NCBI RefSeq assembly: GCF_020882245.1
Contig: NC_083597.1
Location: forward strand, 59,808,152 to 59,872,151
Direction: 5' to 3'
Source: Rhopalosiphum padi
Lineage: Eukaryota > Arthropoda > Insecta > Hemiptera > Aphididae
DNA length: 64,000 bases
Shown: piece after piece, positions 1-13,867 of the stretch
How positions within the stretch are numbered: position 1 is the first letter of the stretch
Layout of the letters: each line of letters begins with the position of its first letter
Translations under genes and position numbers: made by a program
Notes under the pieces: generated by a model
Seen by the model: the letters and a program-made list of their open reading frames with translations, nothing else
Told to the model about the DNA's origin: nothing
Database searches by the model: none

Positions 1-2280
1 TATAGTATAATATACATACTTCTATGGTGTACATATTATATTACATTATACAGAGTGTGAAAATACATTTTAATAATGTTTAAAAAAAAAAAATAAGTAT
101 AATATGTCATACATTTTTAAAGATAGTACCTAGTTATAGTATTGTATATTTTATTTAACCACTATACTTAATGCATACCTAACTTTTTTTTGTAAAACTT
201 CATGTATAATTTAATATAATCGTACATTAAAATATAATTGACACTTTCAAACTATTTTTATGAAAAATCATTTTAATTATTTGATCTAAATTAGTTGAAA
301 TCGTTAAACATTTTACATTTTAAAATAAACAGTTTAATACAGAGAATATAATATTATATGACATTACAATTGTATATGATAATACAACAATATAATTAGT
401 TATAAGTAAGAACAAAATTTATTATATAATTAACCTAATCACTCTCAAAAAATTCTTCTAAAAAGCCAATAAATGCCATAAAAAATAAAATGTGATTGCA
501 ATAATATTACACTTATAAAAAATAGCAAACATTATTATTTTTATCACAATAAATTAATTTTCTCTTAATAGCTTAATAGCATTATGATATCATTAAATTT
601 TGGCCAAAAAAAAAAAAAAAATGAGTCGTCACTGATGATTTCTGTGAACTACATCATCGAAGGGCATACTATTAATTATTATAAACATGCAAAAATATAA
701 AACTAAGATTATTTTTCTACATTAAATCATTCTTTGAACTAACTGTTAAATAGCATTACATATTTGCATTAAACTCAGCAGAATTTCTTAAAATAATATA
801 TTAAATTAGGTACCTTATTTTACAATAGGAACTGGAAATACATATACTAAAAATTAATAAAATTACCTAAATTTTTCTTTAAACTACACTAATATCAAAA
901 AACTTTGATAATAAAAAACATAAGTTACAATTTTTAAATATCCATTAGTTACCTAAGTAGAATTTTGAAGTATTTAGATTTATATTCTAGTGTATCCTAC
1001 CACAACCCTACAAAAAATGCACTTTTCTTTAAAATTTATATTCTACTTACTTATTTCTGAAGAAGAAAACTTGATACAAAGTTAAATATAACAGATAAGT
1101 ATAACGCGTATAATCCTATATAATAAAATGAATTATCAATAAATTTAGTTTATTATTGAATTATAGATATTTATTATTCAATAAGAAAATCACGTTGTAA
1201 TTAAATATGATTCTGATTTTTAATTAAAATGAGGTCTATAGATAATTTTTTTATACAAATTATTGATATAGTTATTATATTTTATAAAACACAGTACGCA
1301 TACATAAATTATTCTAATAAAATAGTATATTAAATGTTCATATAATTAATCTGATTCTAAAAGTTTAAAATAGGTTGATTGATAATTATTCCAGAATAAA
1401 CGCGTAAGTATGGCCATCGATTTTTTTTTAGTTTTTATTTTGAATACATACCAAAAATATATAAAATATAAAATGTATTATTATTTATTATATTTAAACT
1501 AATTTAATACAGATTATTCAATACCATTTTAAATATCTGTTACAGTTTCTAAATGCAAAACATTAACAATGAAAACGTTCTAAAATGTACCTACCTATTG
1601 TAACCATATATATATAATACATAGATATCACGTCATGTACAGCATACTATATAACTGGACAGCACAATTACACAACTAAAGCACTTTTAAGCATTACATT
1701 ATAAACATTGATTCATATTATTTTTAAAAATACTTAACGTTCTAACATTACATAATCTGATGTCAAAATAAGAACACTATTTATATATTCATTAAAATGA
1801 TTACAATTTTAAAAATACATAGTGATTTAGGAAATATTCGGTTTTTTATAATAAAAAAAAATTATTTACGATTAAATTTTAAGTGGCTCTCCTTCAGCCT
1901 ATTTTGATTTAAGAAACATAGTTAAAAATATGCCTATCGAAGTATACAGTAATAAGTCATACATCGGGTATTATTAATATAACCCACGATATAAGTACAT
2001 TTATAGTGCAAATATGCAAATTATGTTATAATTAAGTACATAAATATATTTTAGAGTTGTTTTATCACTACGTTTGAGGTGTAAAGATGTAATATCCTAC
2101 ATACTTGTATTAATCACTCTTATTAAAAAAAATCTTTGGCGATTCTCACGGTGGTTAATGTTTTACTAAAAGATTATAAAAAAAAATTATAACTTATCCA
2201 TATAGGTATATAAATATGTATAACAGTGTTATGCTTAATATAAGTAGTTAATACATTATATTATATTGTTGTATACTTGC
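1..2280. other. AT-rich non-coding stretch, no gene seen
   Basis: No ORF with coding character and no recognisable repeat end was seen. The sequence is A/T homopolymers and TA-rich runs. If the - strand exon at 13,772-13,867 is a real first exon, this stretch lies in its first intron or beyond, because that gene runs leftwards out of the window. Confidence 0.5.
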
Positions 2281-2960
2281 AGTGTATCAACATCGGCGAT
2301 TACGGTTCATTGTCGGTTTGTTAGCCTCTCCAAGTAACCATATTTGTTCCGTTTCGTATAATAAAAAATTATTAAAAGTATGTACACGTCCCGGAATATA
2401 CATATATATATAAAATATATATAGCATTACAAAACACCGCGAATAATCGCCGCCTCCGCGGAAAAGACGATGGCGGTGGAATAGAGTAGAAAAAAATCCC
2501 AACTAATTTGTCATTGTACACCGATCGTGTGACGGTATTTTTCATCCGTTGCCATTATTATCTGGTCGTTTTCTCATTTTATTCTTATATATATATATGT
2601 ATTTATTATGTTATTATTATTATTATTATTATTCGTCATCTTCTTTCTGTTCGCAGTCAATTTTTTTTTTCGCTGCGCTCGTTATAAGGTATTATTTCTC
2701 TTCTTTATAGCAGATCATGGTGGACCGATCCGAATCAGCCAACCAAGAAGAGGCGATTTTGAAACGGAATAATCGAATACCGTAAATTGTATTTTTATTT
2801 ATTAGCGTCGTCCTGTAGAATAAATATCTGTTGATACGTATATATAACATGTATACGTACACCGAAGAACGGGTGCAATATACAACACAATGGTATCGGA
2901 AAAACGTTGACACCTTTTTTCCATTTTTACAATGTCACGGTGTTGTTATTTAGTTCTGAT
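2281..2960. other. Isolated higher-GC patch, possible regulatory or untranslated exon
   Basis: GC content rises clearly against the flanks, with CpG-containing stretches near 2290-2330 and 2440-2480 and a TTA/ATT trinucleotide microsatellite at about 2609-2633. The ORFs across it are short, start at non-ATG codons and look like chance. A + strand acceptor-like 'ttgcag' precedes the patch at about 2277-2282, but no reading frame after it stays open for long. An enhancer or 5' untranslated exon is possible; nothing more can be supported. Confidence 0.25.
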
Positions 2961-4900
2961 TAAGTACCGGGTTTTCACCACCCGCGTACTATAATACAGC
3001 CACTATAATATATCTATATACTTATCTAAATTCTTTCCACAAATAAATACAAACATCGATCATTATAAGCTAATTTTCACATTTGCTTTTTCTAGCACTT
3101 AATACTATAAAATATCCATGTAGGTATATCGCATACGCTGTATTATATACAATATACATGTAACGAAGTATATAATTTATCATAATATGGCGATATTGAT
3201 TTTATACGTATGTCACCACGAATAAATATTATTTAAATAAATTTATATGTGAATATCACTGTCCACTATATGTAGTGATCTGGAAGAAGAAGATAGGCGT
3301 ATTATACGATTTTATATATATATATATTTTTTAAGTACGACATAAGATATAAGACTCTTATCTTACTACAGTAAGATATCCGTTTCTACTTTCTCTATAA
3401 TACTGTATGATACCTTATTGACATTCTGGATGACTGATAGTAATAAAATACGTATATGTGCACACTGAACAGTTCTCAGTATTCCACAGCTTTGTATGTC
3501 ATCCTGTATGCTCCGTATAATATAAACGTATCTGATAACTAGGCTTTCATAGAAAAGGTTTTATATTAATCAAGATTCTTTGTGAATTTTAATTTTTACA
3601 ACAGTTTAAAAAAAATATTACTATAACAAGATTCCGCCGATATAAATTTTGATGAACTTGGAAAAATAGTCTATTTATTTAGTGGATATTTAGTGGAGTT
3701 TATCCCCCAAGCGAAATATGCCTTTTATTATATTATGTTATAATATAATATTTATCCGTACGCAACATCGAGAATTTCGTAATGTGTTGTATGTTTTCCA
3801 AGCGTACCGCCAGATGTATGATAAATGTATATAGTGCGTAATTAGACTATTTTTTAAAATGTGTTTGGCGTAACCCGTTTATTCGAGAGAAACTTTAATC
3901 AATTTTTTTGGATATACGTCATCGTCATAGCTCACCAATTGAACAAACATCGCATATCGAGTTATATAGAACATTATCGATTATTAACATTTGATCCAAA
4001 CTTAATATTACATTAAACTAGTTTGAATTTATTAAAAATAATTTAAATAATATCATAATAATATATAATATATAGTGTTGGTATACCATAACAACAAATG
4101 CAGTGTTTTTGATGAATTTTATAAATGTAATAATATATATTTGTCATCATTACATAGTCATACGTAAAATCATATAACTGAAAACAAAAAGTCTTAGTTT
4201 GTTGAATAGTTTTTGACCCCCACTCATCTACAAGAATTCAGTCAGTATATATATCAAGCTTAGGGTTCAATTAAATAACAACAAAAACGTGTTAGGTACT
4301 GTATTCACCATAAATACATAATATATTCGGTTAAATACACACAAAATAGATTTAAGATATTTCAGTTATATATAATATAATATTATTTTAAATTTCTTAT
4401 ACGATGGCTACATATCAACATTGTTAAAAATTAGTAATTATAATATAATTATTTTTGTATTTATTGTTAAAATATCTTGTTTTCTTTGCTTATACAAATT
4501 GAATGTATTGTTATACGTAAAGGTGCTCCCTTTTTTTAATAGAGTATCAAGTACAAATAATAAAGCAACTGTTTTATAAGGTATGATTAGACATTATTGA
4601 TGCTCAGTTCAAATTTATATCTCTTTTTTTTACAGTAGTTACTAGATGAATACTTACTTTTTTACGTTAAACTTAGCAACAAAAACAATAACTGATTTAC
4701 AATAATATATTTATTTTGTAAGAGCAAACTCGAGGTAAAAGTCGTCGTTTATTTTGAAATTACACGTTTGTATCACATGATCCTTGTTCCTAATATAATA
4801 ATATATTCGCACGTAAATCATAGTTCTTGTTAAAATAATAAAACATGTTGATAAACTATACTTGTCTGGGGTCAACCGTACGAAAAAAACGTACAAAAAT
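2961..4900. other. AT-rich non-coding stretch
   Basis: TA-rich sequence with short TATATA runs. No coding exon, RNA gene or defined repeat end was seen. Confidence 0.45.
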
Positions 4901-4909
4901 AGAATACAA

Positions 4910-5720
4910 ATATTATGTATGAGGACTGAGGAGGGATATGCAGGGACTGGTGACGAGTTTATCTTTTACTCATCGACCGCACGCAGTCCGTGAATTCGTA
5001 ATCACAAAGACATTTTATTATTGTTCGTATAAACTTTGATTTATGTATGGCGCGCGAAAGTTCGCCGGAAGAAAATCCTTATCTAGTTTAAGAGAAATTT
5101 ATGACGTTTTACCATATTTCCTCCCCCTCACTAGCAATCGCAGAGTCCAAAAAATAAACTGTATATATAAATATATATATAAGTTGACACGCGTGATACT
5201 ATTATTATTATTATTTTTTGTTTTTTTCTTCTCCTTGCAAGTATTGTTATACAACATACTCGCGCGGAAATACTATACAGTGTTAAAATAAGATCACGGT
5301 GAGCGTGTATGCGACGCAAGAGAACAATGACGGTGACGAAACCCGAGAGACGAAAAAAATCAAAACGTCATTGTTATTAAAGAAACAAATATAATAAATA
5401 ATAATAAACGGAATACAAACACAGTTGATTTCAATAATCGCATTAAACGTGTAAAATGTTTCGTGAAAATTGGCACTTATTCGAGTGCACTGCTGCAGGC
5501 ATCCGGCGTGAAAAACCGTCCAACCGAAAAGTTAAACCATTGTCATCATTAAGACACACGACAATTATAATGCCGGTGGAGCAGTGCTTTCGATGAGAGG
5601 GTAGCCTAAGTATTTATATTAAATATACAGGTGTCATAATGCGTGAGAACATTGCGGTTTTCGCAAGACATCATCCGGAACTGTACAAAGTGGAATTACA
5701 ATAAATCGAAAAAAGGAAGA
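4910..5720. other. Higher-GC patch with short ORFs
   Basis: Scattered CpGs and mixed composition distinguish this patch from its flanks. It holds a 24-codon ATG ORF at 4918 and a short last-exon-like ORF that is listed separately. A longer ORF at 5043-5291 starts in the GC-richer part but runs into a TA-dinucleotide and T-rich tract, so I treat it as chance. Confidence 0.25.
5631..5704 (+). CDS. Possible last coding exon (23 residues), unidentified
   Basis: An acceptor-like 'atatacag' ends at 5630 and is followed by a frame that stays open to a TAA at 5702-5704. The TAA overlaps an AATAAA at 5701-5706. The visible peptide reads VIMRENIAVFARHHPELY and continues with KVELQ before the stop, which is a coding-like mix of residues. 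Of the three frames after the acceptor only this one remains open. An ATG at 5639 could also start a 21-residue ORF. No upstream partner exon was found and the family is not recognised, so this could be chance in a GC-richer patch. Confidence 0.15.
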
Positions 5721-8700
5721 AAAAATAATATAGCCACCAAAATTATAAATACAAATCTCGACACCCAGAGAAACCAATTGTCGTAATAATATTAGGTATA
5801 TAATGTTGACCAAAAAACCGTTTGCAGCTGTAGCTTATATAATAATATAATATTATGGTAATATTGGTAATATCTAATGTATCGTCTGCCAAACTATAAA
5901 TTCTCTCAAGTTTTATTATTTTTTGTTACTTTGATTTAGGACAATTTTTTGGCGGCAATCTTTTAAATCTTTGACGTACCCGTATGCACAGATAACCTTA
6001 AATTCTATGGGAAATCATCTCAAAAATTAGGAAGTTCGAAGTACTTACATTAAGTATAACATTTTACTCGTATATGTATATTCTATTCGTTGGATATCGT
6101 TAACTCTAATTAATATAGGCGAGACCGTTTTCGACCAAAAATGTACCCTTCCTTCCCTTTCGGCCGATTCACTTTTCGACCAAATGTAAAATAGGTTGAA
6201 TCCCATACACTAAGTATATATATATATAGTGCATGCTATATTGCATAATATAATTAACATACTATTTATTGCATAAATTAATATTATTTTATTTTGTTTT
6301 AGCATCAAGTATGAGTGTTTTCGCTGATAATTTTTTGATAACCAAATTAATTTTGTCAAATCTCAACATTGTCAACATTTTTTATCATTGAATAGAGAAT
6401 AAACTCTATTTGTGAGTGCGATAAACGTATAATATAGGTACCTATATAAAAAGGAATGTATGTTTGTATACGAATCAATTTTCAGCATACTCAAATATTT
6501 GGATTTTAAATCAGTTTGAATTGGAAAATAAATAGTGAAAACTTACAAAAGACATACATATTCAACTTTATCGAATTTTTCGCTTCTTTAGAACACTATA
6601 ATATTGTATATATTTGGAATGAGCACCAAAATAGTGTATTATTCTATAAAAATTTACTTTTTTTATTATTTAGATATTATCATTTATCAATAACAAACAC
6701 AGCTATAGTCTTACACATGTTATATAGTAGTTTAATAGTTAAAAATCTCGATTTACTTGTATCACGTGACCCGATAATAATATTATGTAAAGCATAGTTA
6801 AATATTAAAAAATTGTAGGTTAATTTATTAATATTGTATATTATTATAATATTGAACATTAAACGGATGTATTTCTTCGATCAAATGATTAACGTGGTTT
6901 ACCTATGTCCTATATATATATATATATATATAATATTATAATTTAAAACGTGCGTATTCATTTTTAAAAACTACTTTATCTCGAAGAGATTAATAGTGTT
7001 TTCCTTTATTTATTTTGCTCAAGTTATATAATAAATAGACAATAATGCACACAAGAGTGTGAGGGCGCTTGTGCTTTAGAAACAATAAGTCATCGGATAT
7101 TAGTTAATCATCAAAAAAAATTATTCTGATTGGCACTATACTTTGTACAATGATTATAGCATACTAAAGTCAGTAAAGTCATAAGTATTAGTCATAAATA
7201 CTTTACTGCAGTATGCAATGATTTTGTATATCAATCAGTTGTTGATCGAAATATTCGAAATACAATCATTTATTTAGCTTAGATAATACCTATTACTATT
7301 CTAAGCAAAACGGTAGGACAAATCAATCTTGTTTCAGGTATTAATAAGAATTTAAGAATCAATTATGATAAAATTAGTTTTACACGTATTTTATTTGAAT
7401 ATTAATAGTTCATAGTTGTAAATATATTATAGCGTGTAACCACCGGTATTTAACACGGCGTATGACGATTCGTGGCATAGTGTTTTACATATTGGGATTT
7501 ATACGAATACATATTCGTATTACCTATTTACAAATTAATATTAATCTTGTACGTTTTAATCACAATAAAAAAAAAAAATTCCAAGAAAGATTAAAATAAA
7601 CTATATGGTCAAAAATGTATAGATCCGGATAGAAGGTTTTTGATATACATATTTTTGCGTAAAAAGAGACATTCTTGCATATAAATTATTTTAAGCATAA
7701 CTTAACGTACTTAGTAGGCCACATTTTATAATTCTTCATCGATCAACATTGTTAAATTTATGTATAATAATATATTTATATTATATTATAATTGTTAAAA
7801 ATAAGAAAAATATGGTCTGTGCTAAAGATTAGTGAAATCTCATCCTTATTTAATACTACATAATATAAAGTTTATACAAGGTAAGTATTTTTTTATAAAT
7901 TATTATCCCTACATATTTATTTAGTTATATTAATATTAAATATTTTAAAATAAGAATGTTTTTATTTATAATATAATATTAAGTAAATCGTGTATTCGTG
8001 TTAAACTATTACAGTGGAAAATAGAATGTTCTCTAAAAAGTGTAAAATATAAATTTATTAAGTATTATCAATTAAATGCATTTACAGATATTTGTACGAA
8101 TAAATGTTCAAAAACTAGTGGTGGATGACTTCACGGGCGTATTTATGAACGTATTGCCATTATATTTAATTTGTTTTTGTTGAATTCAAAAAAAAGATCA
8201 AAATATTTATATTATATTCAAAAGCACTTACTCATAACTCGCTGGTTGAAAAAAAATTTAAAAGACGTGGCCCTTACACATATACTAATTATAAACAGTG
8301 ATATAAATTGAAAATCTGTATTAAAATACAGTTTAAACTAAAATAGCAAAAAAGTTACGACCGTAATTTACTTTTTATTGGGTCTTAATGCACTTTTTCG
8401 ATTTCTCTCTTTCTCACTCAATAAAATTAGCTAGCTAACTTCAATATATCTGGTGTGAAATTTGTTTTTCAAAACGATCAAACCAAATATAACTTGTACT
8501 TGTTAGTTGTTACATATATATTGTAAAAAATTAAGTAATAAAAAATTCGCAAGTGATGTGATCTGCAGAGCGCATCATCATCATTAAATGATTGAATTGG
8601 CCAATGATTTAATTAAAACATTACAGATGATAATAAATATTTATTGATGTAGATAATTTTTTTACTTGAATATATTCTGTAAGTAGGCGAACTTAATAGA

Positions 8701-9380
8701 TTAGAACAAATAAAAATATAATGAATAATTTAAATATAATATTATTTAATTATTCAACGGAAATATGGCATAAACTCTATTGGTATAACATATAAAATCA
8801 ATATTATATTATTATGAAATTATTTTAAAAAAAAAATTTAACTATTCATCCTACTATCATAAAAAAAACAATTTAAGAAATTACGATGTAATCAATGAAC
8901 AGTGAACACACAAACAAAATCGCAATACTAATACACTTAATTATATTAATATCAGTAAGTATTGATGTAACTATAATATAATATGACTTTTATAGCCAGA
9001 TTAATGAAAAATATCTACTTACTTAAACTTATTTTATAAACATTTATAAATTTTAATAATAAGAGCCTATACGGCTATACAGTTATGTTGTATCATTTTT
9101 ATTGTATAGTATTTCTGTATAATAGTATTCCTTATGACCCGCTTACTATACGCCTATAATAAATTAATCTGAAAACGTTTTCTCAGAAGCATGTGCAAAA
9201 TCTCTAGGATCTTAAATTCAAGTATAATAAAGCCTTCTTAAAAACACCTCTAGAAATCAAAATACGACACCTCTTAGTGTACACACGTAACCCCTTTTAA
9301 ACGGATTATACTTCACTATACTTTACGCAACCCGAACATAATAAACTTAGTATTCCTACAGTAAGTTTCTTTAACCAAGT
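5721..9380. other. AT-rich non-coding stretch with a TA microsatellite
   Basis: No exon with coding character was seen. A (TA)n run occurs at about 6911-6932. A TATATAAA at 6443-6450 lies just upstream of a 93-codon open frame at 6516-6797, but that frame starts at TTG, is dominated by I, L, F, Y and N, and is read as a by-product of AT richness. Confidence 0.45.
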
Positions 9381-10350
9381 GAGGCGGGTGGATAAATAAT
9401 AAACGCTGTCATTCTAGGTGGATCTGCTCTCCCCAGCCCATATGGTGACGTTTTTGAAAATCTAAACCTTCATAATATATAGGTAGTGGCCACATACCGA
9501 TCACAACAATAAAAAAATATCAATCACAGACATTTCGTGGTGGTCGACGACCACGATTTACCTATTTGTAAAGTGTATGTTGTATTACTGTTTGTACCGG
9601 GTGGGCCACTGTGTTTTCGCCCACGTTACCCAATATGCATAAAAAAAAGTCACGATGCACCCAGCTTACAATCTGTGAACACGCGTATACGTATACTTAA
9701 TATATCAGTCAGGATAATATCACGGCAACTGAATATACATACACGTAAGTACTATATTATATCATAGTGTGATTCAGAATTAGACCGAAGGAATTATTAT
9801 ACATAGATAGTACCAATATACAATATATATGTTTTACAGCGTGGTGGCGGCAGTATCCTAATCTGTAGTGGATCGTGCACAATAATTTCGGAACCTCTGA
9901 GGTAATCCCAGTGCGGTGTGCTGGTCAACGTGGACCCTACACCGCCGACGCTATCGAATTATCAACAGAGACGCGCTGTGTCTATATACATACATATGTA
10001 TATTAGTATATATTATACATTTATACATATGTATTAATATTTCTATGTATATAACCATGTGTATAAATCATCTGTTGGCACGAATTTTCATGTATATTAT
10101 ATAATGTCAGACAGTACCTATATTATATAGTGGTACAGCTGTACGTTGTGTATTACCCACGTGCGTGTATGCATTGTGAACAATATCGGCTGCGAGAAGA
10201 GGAATGGGTTCTATCGTATCGAGACAGATGAAGTATAGTAGCGGCGGTGGTGAAATGTGATTGTGGTTGGTGATACAACCTGAGAGATGGTTTTGAATAC
10301 GTTATTCACCAAAATCCGCGATGTTCCGAGTAACTTGTACATCGTGCAAA
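9381..10350. other. Higher-GC patch, possible regulatory island
   Basis: CpG-containing segments at about 9530-9640, 9840-9970 and 10,150-10,330 are separated by AT-rich DNA. A near-palindrome with GTGGTCG arms around one A lies at 9540-9554. The ORFs here are short or non-ATG. A plausible reading is a regulatory or untranslated region inside a long intron, but no direct evidence fixes this. Confidence 0.25.
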
Positions 10351-13320
10351 TGTAATTTTATATGTAATGACATACACACCCGTGGTGTACAATTAATATC
10401 ATAGTATTGCTAATAATTAATATTTTGGAATATACTATTATTTAAAGGCTTCAATGGCATCGGACATCATTATAATATAATGATTATGCATAGCCGATGT
10501 TATTTATTAGGTATATTATTGTATATAGTGCGCAAAAATCGTATCACTGCAGTATTTTAATCTAATCTATAGGTACAGTCGTTTTCAAAAAAATTTGTAG
10601 AAGTGATTATTGTTTATTTTTTCCATATTTATAGTTCAAACATAATATCTGTCAAGTCTGATTATAGATAATGTGAAAAATAAATGCGTACACTGTGCTT
10701 CACGTAATCGCGTATAATAAATATCATAAATGCATATTAAATAGGTACAGTACAGTGGTTACGATTTTTATGTTTTTTGGCATTGCGCCGTATGCAAATA
10801 AAACGGATTAAGATACAGTACATAGTATTATTATTATACTACAACACTTCAATACCGTATCATTCAAATTATTATTCTAATGTACGTTCCATGCCCACTT
10901 TATGTTTGTAAATGCGTCAAAAAATGTCTTCGATTGCGATAAAATAAATTGATTCAATAATAAACCATGAACAACTATAAGTTATAACATAATTTATTAT
11001 TAAACTTATTAAATCAATTGATACGATAAATTAAACGATAATCTGTAGTGATTAGGTATACAACAGTAGTTTATTTCGTTTTCACGTACATCGTACTATA
11101 TCGTAATATAATTGTAAATACACTGCATGTAACTGTAAGTTAACCAATAATTATCACTGTGAAGAGGATTTCAATAATATTCAATTAAAACTGATTTATA
11201 TTTTTATTTAGTATGCTTAATTTTTTTATTTATATTATTAAACTGAATTAATATATTATTATTTACGATATTTTACTTGTAGGTACTTTTAGTCTTCATA
11301 AAACGAAACTAATTCGTAATAACTTATATATTTTTAATTTATAATATTAAGGAATTAAAAATAAATGATATCACGGGAAATTTTTAGAAATACTTACTGA
11401 TTATATTATCTATATTAATTTTAAATATTTTTTTATATATTTTTTAATTATTTAACTTAAGTATTAAATTTAAAAAGTAAAATGTATTGTTTTCTAATCC
11501 CTAGTTCGTCTTTATATAACATAAAGTTAATTTTAAACACTACCATACTAAATCGTACAAGTATGTTATAAAATATATATAATCTTAAACATTACAGAAT
11601 TGAGTATTATTTTATGCAATAATATTTAACATCGCGGACTTGTGTTAAACGTTATACAGTATGACTTATACTAATATACTATGTACAATATACAAACATA
11701 ATGTTCGCATATCATAAAATGTTAAAAACCAATAAAAAAGTATTTTTATATACGATGTTATACTCATTTTGGCTTATTACCCATATGACGATAGTGTATG
11801 GTTACTCGATTTAGTAAAACGACGTACTTCGTGAAGAGAACATAATATTATATTGAAAGTCGATTGGTTAGATGTTATAACGGACTCTTGTTTTTTTCTA
11901 TAACGAAAATAATTTGGTAAAAAACACTCGAAAAGCACAACCAGTTGATCTATTTTTTACCGTTTAAAAGCTTTTTATGGCTATCGTTCAAGTGCTCGCA
12001 CTTTTATAAAGAAGATACAAAATAGAGATGTTTAACGGGTGAAAATAAATTAAATAAATAGAGCGAATATATAGCCGTCTCGAGTGTTGGCAGGTGGTTA
12101 TTTCTACCCTACTTCTCATTTTTCTCTCACAATTACGACCTAGTTACACTTACAGCAGATTAGCTTAGCTTTAAACAAATATGTTGCAAAACGAATTTGT
12201 TTTCCGAAGTGAAAATATTATATTTTTATACACAGCGACTGTATTTCAAGGAAAAAAAACTTTTAAACCACCAGTTGTTGGATTCTGAATAAAATCCATG
12301 GAATTATTACTTTGCACTAACTAATATTCTACTACTACAGATAATTATTTTAAAGTAAAGTATCGTCATTAATTCAAAAGCTATTAGTGTTTTTGAAAAA
12401 ATTTTTTTTTTACATAATTTAAACAATTTATACCTAAGTTATTAGTAGGTAATACATATTACTTTTCTACTGTTTTGGTGGACAGTTTACATAGACACTG
12501 TTTTATATTCTGAAAAATTTTGCTTTGTAATTATTTCAAATTAAGCGAGAAAAATATTTTGAATTACTTTATTATTTTTGAAATAATTAGTGTTTTAATG
12601 TTAATTTAAATCTCAATTCGCAACTCCCTTAAATTAATTTAATCACGGTAATCGTATCTAAAAATTAAATATGATAAAAATATTTGTGTTATTAAAATAA
12701 AGTATATTGACTTCAAGATGATAGGCGGTAGTTAATTTTGTTTTAAAAACCTCAAACAACAGTAGTTCGTTGATTATCGTAGCTATATAGCTACTTGTAT
12801 AGGTATATTTAACTTACTATTGTTCAAATATTTATTGTAGTGTTCTAAATTCTAACGGTTGCATCAAAACGATTGTATTATTGTTTTTTTACAATGATTA
12901 ATTTTGAAATAATTAACCTTGATTAATTGTAAGAACTTTATATTTTTATCTTTGCATAATATGTAAATTATTTTTGTTCGAATAAATTAGAATAAGATAA
13001 TTTAAACATTAAATGCAATTAAAACTAAACATTTACAAAAAATAATCTAAAAATAAATTTATTTGAGCTAAATAATAATTTACATATTATTCTAATACAA
13101 TATTTAAGTCCTATTATGAAATATTTAGTATTAATATTACTTGGAATAAAAAAAAAAAAAAATATTAAATATTAATATTATGCACATGCATAATTATATA
13201 GTGGTTTAATAAGCTACATACTTTTTTACGAGTTTTAAACGTTGTAAATTTAAGTTTAGGACACTATAGTTAAAAAATTTTACGATTAAGTTGAAAACGA
13301 AGATTTATCATTCGTATTAC
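10351..13320. other. AT-rich non-coding stretch
   Basis: No exon, RNA gene or repeat boundary was seen, apart from a perfect 16-bp palindrome at 12,779-12,794. It probably belongs to the first intron of the - strand gene that starts at 13,867. Confidence 0.45.
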
Positions 13321-13771
13321 GCGCGAATGTAAAATGTTGAAACAAAATGTTTTACGCAGACTTCGCTTGTACGGAATGAGTAATGAACGTATTTTTTACT
13401 GATGTACTTTACGCGCACTTTTGAGATGAGATATACAATTATTATCATATTTAGTTTTTTGGGCCGTGATTAAGCTGTGCTGATAGTTATAATTTTGTAA
13501 AACATACCAAATTCAAATAGCACATATTTTGTAAAAAAAAAAAAAAAAAACGTAAAACCGTAAAATACATCGTCGCGGGACGCCAGGGCTGTATTATAAT
13601 ATCTCATCGCCCAATAAGTATATATCTATTTTAAAATGGGAATAGTTTCGCGTTGCGCCAAGGCCGCGAATCGGGTAGTAAATTTATAAAAAAAAAAATT
13701 AAACAATATTATATTATTATAAATATAATATTATCGTATACGTGTGACAGAGATGTAATAAGAAAACTGAC

Positions 13772-13867
13772 CTGGAATCCGTTGATCGGTGGATAGGTGA
13801 ATGTGCCTTTGGCACTGGCGACCACCCAAGCTTCGGCGAACGTCTCCATGGCGCTCTGGAAGTCCAT
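13772..13867 (-). CDS. First coding exon (32 codons) of an unidentified - strand gene
   Basis: The exon starts at an ATG (13,867) and ends exactly in phase 0 at CAG|GTCAGT, with the donor GT at 13,771-13,770. The 32 residues begin MDFQSAMETFAEAWVVASAK and end with a TFTYPPINGFQ-type tail. Residue use and third-position GC look like real coding sequence in an otherwise AT-rich region. In the frame upstream of the ATG there is a TAA, and the DNA on that side is strongly CpG-rich, as expected of a promoter and 5' UTR. A second in-frame ATG (residue 7) could also be the start. No next exon was found towards position 1, so the first intron would be at least 13.7 kb. Long first introns and CpG-rich 5' ends are usual for regulatory genes, but the family is not recognised and I assign no function. 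Confidence 0.55.

Noticed and set aside
6516..6797. 93-codon ORF downstream of TATATAAA
   Set aside because: Starts at TTG and has the I/L/F/Y/N composition expected of AT-rich non-coding DNA.
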